Part shown: in pieces, positions 25,071 to 35,900 of the stretch
Layout of the letters: every line of letters starts with the position of its first letter
Position numbering within the stretch: position 1 is the first letter of the stretch
NCBI RefSeq assembly: GCF_964355755.1
Contig: NC_092672.1
Span: 7,688,001 to 7,752,000, forward strand
Direction of reading: 5' to 3'
DNA: 64,000 nucleotides
From: Antedon mediterranea
Taxonomy: Eukaryota > Echinodermata > Crinoidea > Comatulida > Antedonidae
Notes under the pieces: model-generated
Seen by the model: only the letters and a program-made list of their open reading frames with translations
What the model was told of the DNA's origin: nothing
Database searches by the model: none
Translations under genes and position numbers: made by a program

Positions 25071-25134
25071 CAACAGAAAAGTAGTTTAGGTTGATAACAA
25101 GGAATAGAAATGTTATCAACAGAACACGTTCTAT
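25071..25134 (-). pseudogene. Signal-peptide exon with lost start codon
   Basis: The 64-nt exon keeps donor GTAAG and reads ERVLLITFLFLVINLNYF, but the start is ATA (25132-25134) where three paralogs have ATG. Confidence 0.75.
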
Positions 25135-25984
25135 AGTAACTTAGAACAGGCGACGATGATGAAATATTTTTACTATTAAATTAAAGAAATACAGTAGGCC
25201 TGTACATACTGCATATGAATTTTATAGAAATCATAACACTCCAATCCTAACATCAGATTTAACCGTCTTAATTATTCTTCTCTGTTAATATTCTACATAT
25301 TGGAGTATTTTATGAATTTAATGATGACAATATTACACATTATTTCAAGTGCTATGGTTTGCAATTACCATTTCTTAGTAAACTCAACATATTTATTATT
25401 AGATTTTAATCTCCATCGTTACTATGGAAAGAACATTAATTTGTTAAGAGTAAACAACATTCAAGCGTGTCATCACTAATAATTTTTTTATAGGATGCGA
25501 AATGAAAAGCATCTAAGTTGTTGGAAAGGGTTATTTACTTACAACTCAGTAATTATATTGAAGAAAACAACATGATTTAATAAATTGCAATCAGGCTTTA
25601 GAAATCTCTATTCTACCAACACGTGTCTAATTATCTTCCTTACAGATCACATAAGCAAAAAACAGGTGGAAGCAGGATGGCATTTCGACGAATAAATAAT
25701 TAACGAATGAGTTGTTGTTGACGAATTTGGAAAAAAAAACTTTAAAAAAATAACAATGGAGTCAGCAGCTGAAAGAACGAAGCGACGAAATACAACGATG
25801 CCATTTGATTGTCAAATAAACCCATTTAGCCTACAGTATTAGAACAATTTTATAAAATAGACTGATTGATAATATGTACCGTAAACTATGCTCGCATGTG
25901 CTACAATTATGTATAGCTTGCACTACTGAGCTAATATAGGGTCTACCGGTATGTGAAGTAGACTGCAACATGTTCTAGACTTAC

Positions 25985-26055
25985 CTTGCCTTTGAGGTTG
26001 AGAGCTGCAGTACGTTAGGCCTAGAATGTCCGTCGTCGTCATGAACACTATAATT
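25985..26055 (-). promoter_or_regulatory. Probable non-coding 5' exon of the decayed RTK
   Basis: Homologous to the two blocks upstream of the GPCR genes, with donor GTAAGT. This shows that the kinase and GPCR genes share their 5' flank as well as the signal exon. Confidence 0.35.
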
Positions 26056-26556
26056 TCCTGACGTTTTTAATTTCTTTTTAAACTAGTTGACATACAAAAT
26101 TACTGAAAATACAAATGTATATGTATATTAATTGCAATTTTTGGGTACATGTACGGGTATTTATTGATTATTTGACTAAACATACAGTATATTGGATAAT
26201 GTACGATGTCGACAAAGGTTTCAAAACAATGACACGTGACAATTAATACTTGTTTATCATATTGCTGTCTGACATGATTTATTTTACAAAATATTACTGA
26301 AATGAAAAATAGTAACATTGTAATTAAGTTATTAAATGAAATAAATTGTAGATTACAGATTTATTTAATATTTAAATGATTTTCCACAAAGTTCGATCAA
26401 ACAAAGATCTCGTGATAACCTCCAGTAATTATGCAAATAGTGTGATTTAATTAATACATGTATGTATATGACGTTACTACTAATACCGGTAGTTCTACAA
26501 ATATTAAATTAATACAACAGATTAAAAACCGACTATCAAAATAATTTATAAACATA

Positions 26557-26562
26557 TTTATT
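26557..26562 (-). terminator. Candidate polyadenylation signal of aGPCR copy 2
   Basis: AATAAA on the minus strand about 310 nt after the stop codon. Not unique in this AT-rich DNA. Confidence 0.25.
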
Positions 26563-26874
26563 AATTCATTACAATCTCTAAAAGACGACCTCATTGAATA
26601 CGGTAGTGTTGCACCATTCGACACAAAGCAGTTCTACATGTGTTTTAAAGGTAATCAGAAAAAACAATAATTTTAACACATTAATTTAAAATAAAATACA
26701 CAGCACTATATACAATACATAAACAAATGCAAATGGTTTATGTTGGTGTGGTTTTATCAAAGTTTGCGTCCAGGATCGGTCTTTGTTGGCCCTAATTAGC
26801 CCTGAATGAGGATAGTGAATTACTGAAATATTATGGCTACATTATCTATAAATCACATTATTTAGTCACGTTGC

Positions 26875-26991
26875 TCAGCGGTGGTACGATGAATTGTTAG
26901 TTTGGTCACCAGCAAGTTTAGTAGTGTCTGTCATAGTGATTGTATCTGGATGGATACGGTTGGCTGTCTTCTTCTTCCATTTATATTGAAC
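26875..26991 (-). CDS. aGPCR copy 2 last exon: cytoplasmic tail
   Basis: A 38-codon tail, VQYKWKKKTANRIHPDTITM then a polar end NNSSYHR and TGA at 26875-26877. It joins in phase 0 after FSNE. An AATAAA on the minus strand at 26557-26562 could serve as polyadenylation signal. Confidence 0.8.
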   Translation of the reverse strand, partial: VQYKWKKKTANRIHPDTITMTDTTKLAGDQTNNSSYHR

Positions 26992-29900
26992 CTATAATTA
27001 ATGAACGTATGATATACAATTGAGAAATTATAACTGAATTTTACTTTTGAACTTTCCTAATACATTCTATGAATCACTATAAAGCAAGATAAAGAGATAG
27101 AAAGACCACGTAAAAGTGCATAAGGTATCATTAAAGCAGACATAATGGGTTTACTGATTTACGAGAAGTGTATTTTAGAAAAAAATAATATTAGGAAAGA
27201 CCCCACCCATCTGCTACATTACTGTTACAATTTTAATAGATCTGGCATTGGACTACGACCACCAAAAGCCAATCTATGTAGAACTAGGAAATCCTTTGTT
27301 GTAAATAGCATTTATATATATTATGTATAATTCAAATGTTCGACGATAACTCTATATACTGTAATTGTTTTTAAATTTGTATCAGTTTTAATTTAACAAT
27401 GGCCTATAAATCGTATTTTAACATTGGCTTATAGCGTTTTGGCAAATTTTATGTATTATTTTTTTGTGCCAGTTTCATTGTCTTTTTGTCTTAATTATGC
27501 CAAGCAAAATTAATTTGCATTTTAAGTGGGGACCAATAACATTTCTTGAATCTTGAGTCAGAAGGGAAGTGAAATGAGAAAGAGCTTCCCTTCAAATTTA
27601 CCAACATGCCTTTCATCTCCGATTCCATGTTAAGACCTCCGGCTTCCCCACTCTACCTTCCCCTATACACTATCCTCCCACTCTCTTTCTCCCCTAGGGT
27701 GAGTATTAACACCTTTTCTGCCTTCCCAGATGATATAAAAAAGAAATTTCTCTCAATTGTAACTAATTTTGTATTTATTTTGTCTATTTATGCCGATATT
27801 TTCCTTTGATGGCATCGTTGCTAATGAAATTGAAATGAAATGCCCAACTTTTTTTTTTACCAAGTTTGAAAATTTAAGATATTGCTAAAACTGATTGTTA
27901 TTTAGGTAAATTTAAAAGTACACGTGAGTACTGTACCTCATTACTGAAGACACACTGAGAGAGCCAGATGAAGAAACCTTGAAATGAGTTCATGATGACA
28001 AATATGTATTCCATGACTTTGGAACTACTGAAGAGGATGATGATACCAAAAATCCATGGTAGTCCAACTACAGGTGCAAGGAGGATCAAACCGAACGCCA
28101 ACGATCTTTAAAAACAAAAACAAGGAAAACACAATACAGTTTTTGATATATTCATACTATACCGGTAATATTTATTATTTTTGTACTAGAAATCCTTGCA
28201 TACTTACTGATAGAAGTAATGTTAGTAATTTGAATTAGTCTGGAAGACATTATACAATTATTTACTACTGTATCTGAATTATCATTTTTTTTATATTCAT
28301 TTATCATAATAATTATTATGAAATTGTTCATGTCAAAACGAAATCATTTAAGATATATGTTGATACCTGATTCGTTTGATTGAGTTCTTGTCTTCTTTAG
28401 ATCGTGTTGGAAATCGAGTTTTTGTGAGTGCTATATGTCCAATGACAACAATCTGTACACTGATAATCTATACAAGAAAATACAGCATGTAATATATTAT
28501 TAATGAGTGTTTGTTCAGTTTTCAACTTTTAATTTTAAAAATTATTTCAAGTTCAAATTAACTAAACGTTTCGATTCTTCTTAAAACACAGACAAACATG
28601 TAACATTTTTCGTGAAGTAATTGAAATTAAAATGGTTTAGAAAACCAGTGTACCAACGAAAACACAAACCGCATGTTGACGTGAATATCAAATTAACCAT
28701 ACTTTACCAAACTTCAATTTCAAGAATTTCTCTACGATAATATATAATACTTATTGATAATGTTATAATGTAAAATTGTATCGCATTTCAGTTTACTGTA
28801 ATGATAATTTTAATAAATATACCATTATGAATTAATAATCAACCAAAATCGCAAAAAACTCTAAAATAAGCAGACAAGCAGAAAAAATGCGTCATTACTG
28901 AAGAGGACAAAGGATGACAACCATTACTTACAATAAGCGTAATAGCCATTGGTATGATGAAAGTCCAGATTGCAAAGTCCATTTTCAACCAGCACCTATG
29001 AATTAAAATAATAAAAGAATCAAAGTTATGTGTGCATTTTATCTTTTTCTTAAGCATAAACAGAACTTGTTAAACTCAAGAAAAATTATTACAAAATAAC
29101 CTATGACAGTAACCTATAAGACATTTAAACTGTTATCATTTGGAGTATAGGGTGTGGTAATCAATATCATACAGAACGCGACGAATACTGTGCAAGCCAT
29201 TGTTAACGCATATTTTTATGTTCGCTAAACAATGTAAATGATACAAGCATAGAATTTTACACTTCATCGGAAACGTAGTTTTTCCTTGTACATCCAGCCG
29301 TCACTCCTACGATTATACTAGGAACTATCCAGCCAAGATAACGGCTAAATAAAAAGCGTCGTTCGTGGTTAGCAAACGGATGTCTGATCTTCATGTACAC
29401 GTCTGTAGACACAATTAGCATCCATGCAAAGGCGGCTAAGAGACTGTAATGTAAGCAACCAGCAATGGCAGCACATACAATCTGGAAAAAAACGAAGAAT
29501 AATGAGGAAGACGAAGAAAAGGATGAATATCTTAAACAAAAATAAGGACAGTCGACTCAGAAAAAACAGTAAAGTTTTTTTTTTAAATATAATAGTATGC
29601 TATATCTAGGAAAATGTACTTTAAGCAAGTTTATGTTCGATACTATGATATCGTCTTCCAGTGCCGCCTTTTGTTTTATTAATATTTACAGTAAATCTGA
29701 AAACAGGCTAAATGTGGAAAGGGTTAAAAACGCCAGAGCGGCCGATAACAGTGTTGCCAAAAACACTGAATATATTCTATTTTGAAGAATTCATTAAGGA
29801 GAGTATGTTTGGAAGGATTGATGGCATGCCTTTTATGTAGACATATTCTCAGTACTGTATCTCCGCATAAATATTTGTATGATAATAAATATATATAAGG

Positions 29901-32900
29901 AATATTGGTAATACAGCATCTAATATGTATCGCATGTTGTGCCTGTATCCTAAAAGGTTAAGGGTTAGCTTATGTTGTACGATACTAGGAGATACATTTC
30001 TAGGATACTGGGCAAATCTAGATACAGTACTGCGAATCGGCTGATGATCACCATATCAACCAAATTTCCAAAGTACAGTATTTGCAAATAAACAATTATT
30101 AACTCTGACAAATTTTATTTTGTATAAAGTCATAATAAAATATTTTTTTAAAATAAAATTTAAATTAAACTTACCTTATTTTTAACATTCACACCTAGGA
30201 AGGCATAGAAGAAATTGACGATAAGTAGAGCAACTACCAGATGACAAAGGATTTTATGGCGCTCAGAATTTCTTAAGCTTCTAAAATAGTAATAATTTTT
30301 ATAATCAATTTTAGAATCCAAACATGATTAAAGTTTTATTTGAATTAGGACAGTGGATGTAAACACAACGTCTACTAACTGTATCAATTAAGAGGCTACA
30401 TAGAAACATAGCAGGAAAAAATGTTACTTAAGATTATTTTTCGCATTAATATTATTATAATAACAAGTGTTAGTGCAAACTTTGTGTCATGTCTCAAACA
30501 GTTAAATCATGTTTTATATTTGATAACTTACTTGAAACTATATATAGTAATCAGGGTTATAATAAGAAACAAACTGGAAATTGCAAGTCCAACGTTAGTA
30601 ATTATTGATAAAGTCTTGTCATTAATATTTGACTATAAAACAGAAAGTAATAATAATATAATTAATAAACAAAAAGTAGTCGATTTACTAATTGTTAATT
30701 TGATTGACTATTCTAACGTCTTCTTCAGTTAAACAGGTTTTCGACAGAGATTTTCAAGTACATCATGTTGATTCACTTCAACACCTCAACTTATATCATT
30801 GAGGTCTCATTCGTATTCAACACATAGTAAACGCATTCAAGTATGTTTTATAACTGTTATTTTGTTGTTGTTTATAAATGTTACATTTATAAACAACAAC
30901 AAATTAATTTATTTATTTTAATCAGGGAAGATAAGTTCAATCCTTCCTTCCATTTATATATATAATTAATCATATTTTACCGGTATCGGTTTCATCAAAA
31001 CGACAAATGACGTCATATGATTACATCTGCATATCACACCATCAATATGGTAGTTTTCATAAAAAGTAGAACAACCTTCTGTTGACCATATCCTTAATAA
31101 AAGAGTTATTTAACAAGACCTTTAACAATACTGTACCTGACATTTCAAAAACCATTAAACATTTCAAAACAAAGTTATTTTTCGTAAATGTGGTATCAAT
31201 AAGCAACATTCGTCGTAATAGGAGGCACCACTAGGCGATCAATAGGGGAGCTTTCGATTTCCAATGAAAAACGATCTTGACAACCTACATCTATATATAA
31301 ATTTACGTAAGGGCAAAATTCGGTAATTCTCGGTTTATTTCTAGAATTTCTACTCGATGGTATATAAAGTTGGTACATACTTTTGGTACTGATTTTAACC
31401 ATCTGATGTAACCCTGTTTACTAATTAAATTGAGTTAGGTAATTAGTTATTGACGATTAAAACGAATTTAGGTTCAACGATTTGCCCCAAATAGGGGTGT
31501 TTTCCGATCGTGGTATACACTGTCTAATGGATGTCCATCTTGAAAAATACCCGCCACAAAAATACGAGGAGGCTTCGCATTTTCCTATCTCCTCCTACGA
31601 TAATTGTTTTTAATAGCTGAAAACTGGTTGAACAGCTAGAGTACAGCATCATAATGTTGAAGACAGGCCGATTTTCTTTAAAAAATACTATTTTGATACA
31701 TGTAATATACGTTTTTACAAATGTATTGATTTGTGATGAATGGAACATTCCAAATTATTTGGTTTAACCATAGAGGTATAGATTTAGATTTATGGGCCCC
31801 CTTTGAGAATAAACATAAATAGTATTGCAATGCTGTACAATACTGTTAAGGTATTAACCACTTTTGATCGCAATTTGAATCGCAAATTTCTTACTGTGAG
31901 TGTTGGTACTGTTAGAGTTTTAACAAAGTATTAAATCGTAAATGTTTTACTGTATTTAGTGGTATATTATTTATAGGCCTATAAAACATTAAAAACAATA
32001 TTTCGTTACTTAGTGGATAAGAATATATTTTAAAATGTTTCCTCTTTGTACCTATCTTCTTCCCCCATCCCTCAACCCTTAATGTTACATACAAAACACA
32101 AATTGGGTTTGTTTAAATGAGTCCAAATAAAAAAATTGACTCATTTTGTTTCTCTCTCGGAAGTAATTCCCAGGGTGCTAATTTTGGTTGACTACATAAA
32201 ATATTGTGTATATTTATTCGTTTCTGTAAACGAAAATTTATTATAGTCCTGCAGTTCATTTTAAATCTCTATTTTTTTCTCGCTGGAAATACTGTGCAAA
32301 TCGCAAGCTATCTAATGTGTAGGTTGGATCACGGAAGAGTGAACTGAAGCAACGCATGAGGACGTTGATGTGACGCAATAAGCGGCTTATCCGAACTTAT
32401 CTGTCCCACTTGTCTCTCTTTCATTTATCATATTTCTATTAATAAATAACTGCCTATACTTACGGCTCTGAAGAGTCCATATTTTCAGTATAATAACACG
32501 CTGGTATATATTTCACATTTGTCGAATTTTCATTTGTAATGTTCTTGAAAGACAGATATTATTAATAATAATTATACGTTTATATTATGTTTAAATCTTT
32601 TAAAACAACCGTTAGTTGCTTAAAACGTACCTTAATAACAGGAAACTTAATCTCTAAATTCATACCAACTTCCTCGCCTTTGTCATCATATACGTCGATA
32701 GTGACAATGTCAGATGAACTTATCATCTCCTCATCGTCCCTTTTATAATCGAAAATAAATTAACATAAGAATTTAATAAAATTATACAGTGTACAGTAAA
32801 ATGATAATTACAATGGTATGTTTTGTTTATATGTTTTAGAAACTGCAAAACCCTCCTGACAAATTGGATTTTGTTAGTTCTCTACTTGAGTTATCAAGAT

Positions 32901-35900
32901 AAAAAAAAGTAAAATTATTATTTTTGTTTTGATCTCTGTATGTGTTTCCACCAGACTGTACTGACATTAATAATGATATAACCGTATTAAAAAAAATTAA
33001 TTGTCTATGATGTAATAGTAAATGAATAAAAGAATGTTTTTAAAATAATAATAATATAAATATTAACTTACTGACTTTCTACGTTGAAATGAGTATCTTC
33101 GTCAACAGTTTCCTTTTCTGCAACGATTGTGTATTTTCCATCTAGACAAAGAGGTGAAATATTTGCAAGGCAAAGAGTGATCAGTGAAAATAAAAGAATT
33201 ATGTAGAGTGAGAGTATTTCAACATTATTACGCATTGTTGAAGAAGGCAGAGTTGTAGGACTAACCTTTAATAAATGTTATAATTATATTAATTAAAAGG
33301 TGGTGGTTAGTGGGTTGTTATAATAAATACTTGCGATAATCAAATGTAATGAATATAACTGAAATGCAAACAACTCTTCTGCCTGTAAACAAACATAAGT
33401 CCTGGCAAAGACTTTATAATCGATTAGCGATAAATACGTACTTACAAATTAATATGCCGATTTCGAAAATACATTGTAATGGTTGTTATTACTAGCTATT
33501 AAAAATGTGTAAATCACACCTTCTTCTATAGAACTATCTGTTGAAGTTGAGAATGTAATGCTATCTGGTTCCGCTGTTAGAGGAACGTCTTTTACCTCTG
33601 GTGATGTAATATTTTTGATAACTAAAAAAAAACAACAAAATGCAACATGTATTTGTCATGTCATCACTTAAATAATGCTACCCTGGATTTCCAGGTTCAT
33701 AGTTTTAATAAAGTTAATCATTTGCGTACAACAACAAAAATGTTTTCAAAACAACAAAATAAAAGGTTAAATTCAACCAAAACCCAATTGTCTTTTAGTT
33801 AAATTACAGGTTTTTTTTACAGTATAACATCTATATTATAAGTGAGAGAGTTTGTACGTCTGTCTGTTTGTTTGTTTGTTTGTTTGTTTGTTCGTTATAC
33901 AAATTTTTGTTACTGCACGTAATCTTACATATGGGGTATCAAAATGACCGCAATTGTACCGGGAATGTTCTAAGCTATATTTGAACATCATCCGCCATCT
34001 AAGATCCAAGTTAGGGGCCAAAATGTGGTCAAAATTGCCCACTTTTCCCCACTTTCGGGTTTTTGTGGGAGGGTTGGGAGGGGGGGTGGTGGTTTGTGAT
34101 GTCATTTTTGCTTGGAATCGGGGTTGTAGGCTATCGAATTGTAAAATTATACTACAAATGTTTTACAGTATTTGAATTATCCTCAGGAAGGCGTTTGGGG
34201 GAAATATAGATATAGATATACATATTTTAATCATTAACCAATATGACACCTATTCATTTACACATTTAGCAAAGTACTTTAACCATATCCAGCTATGTAT
34301 CAGTCTCTTGGATTGTCTCATTACAGACATCCATTCCTGTCTGAACATATACACGTTCTTTGCTGTTACTGTGTTCTATTACTATAGTTGAACATCATTC
34401 GCCATCTAGGATCCAAGTTAGGGGCCACAATGCATGGTCAAAATGGCCCACTTTCGATATTTGTTCGTTTTACAAATTTCTGTTTCTGCATGTAACCATA
34501 CATATGGGGTATCAAAATGATCGCAATTGTGGTTGGAAAATGTTAAAGTATTTTAATTATGCCTGGAAAGGGGCTGGGATTTTGGTGTGGGGATGTAGGC
34601 CTATCACCAAGACCGAAACTGTATTGGGAATGTTTTAAACTACTTTTGAAAACTGCGACTGAGGGATTATGGGTTGGGAGTGATGGCTAACATAATTTGT
34701 ATTAGAACCTTCTTAAACACATTACCCAGTATCTGGGGTGTGTTTGAAGTGGAGGAGGAGGACCGAAAATGCTGGCGTAATGAAGTAGCCTATATGATTG
34801 TAATAGGAAAAGTTACTACATTTGAACTGTCCAGGGGAGGAGTTACGGTTTGTTGATTGTGGCTGGGATGTTGAGAGGAGAAAGAAGGCTAGGGGTATCA
34901 AAATTAGATATTTTAATTATCAGCCAATATGACACCTATTTATTTACACAGTTTACAACGTACTTAAACCATAGGCCCATCGTAGCTATGTATACCCTCT
35001 CAATTTGAAGCTGAAGTTGAATTGAATTTGTACTTGGAAGAATTTGTTTAAAAAAAAGAGTGTGGGGTGTTATTGAATAGAGGTGGGGGTTGGTGAGTGT
35101 AGGGAGGTAGGCCTACTGGCGTCGGGTGTTATGTACTGAGAAGGCTTTAAACTAATTTTAAAACCCACCCTGGGGCGGGTATAATTGCTAGTACTAAATA
35201 ATAATAACTATTATGAGACATTAAAATGGCATATTAAACAATAACATTTTTTTTTCAGGGGGACAATACATCTTAAATTAAACTAAAGTTTCCATATTAT
35301 CATTGCTCAGGCAATTTAAAACGTACGGTACTTGTTCTAACAGTAATAATAACAAAACAAAACAAAACAAAAGTACTAATTTATTAAAAATAACATTTAA
35401 TCAAGATATTTACCCTTAGTTACCGGGATGTTGGTAGTAGCAGGATTAGTAGTAATGGAATCGGTAGTAAAATGATGAGTAGTGGTGGAATCGGTAGTAG
35501 CAGGATGCGTAGTGGTGGTATCGGTAGTAGCAGGATGCGTAGTGGTGGTATCGCTAATAGCAGGATGCGTAGTTGTGGTATCGGCAGTGATATCGGTAGT
35601 GGTATCGGTATTAGGATTATTCGTAGTAGTATCAACAGTGGTACCGGTATGATTCGGAGTAGTATCGGTAATGATATCGGTAATGGTATCGGTAGTAGCA
35701 GGATTTGTAGTAGTATCGGTAGTAGTGGGATTCGTAGTAATAGCGGTAGTAGCGGGATTCGTAGTAATAGCGATAGTAGTAGGATTCATAGTGGTATTGG
35801 TAGTAGCAGGATTCGTAGTGATATCGGTAGTAGCAGGATTCGTAGTGATATCGGTAGTAGCAGGATTCGTAGTGGTATCGGTAGTAGCAGGATTCGTAGT

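Larger units (their letters stand above)
12009..25134 (-). pseudogene. Decayed receptor tyrosine kinase paralog
   Basis: Recognisable pieces, in order on the minus strand: signal-peptide exon 25071-25134, CUB exon 23762-24023 + 19081-19157 split by a Harbinger element, MAM start 18417-18536, a MAM-2 relic near 17925-17946, kinase exons 13774-13985, 13397-13534 and 12141-12279, and tail 12009-12026. Lesions: ATG changed to ATA, TGA inside the CUB domain, a 4.6-kb insertion in the CUB exon, loss of mucin, TM and N-lobe kinase exons (no trace between 14 and 17.9 kb), and an early stop in the tail. The C-lobe exons remain open, so decay may be recent or they may be used otherwise. Confidence 0.8.

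Noticed and set aside
31196-31402. Minus-strand frame with GCQDRFSLEIE, considered as the GPS exon
   Set aside because: The GPS-like part is better explained by exons 32464-32543 and 32333-32395; the upstream half of this frame differs completely between the two copies.
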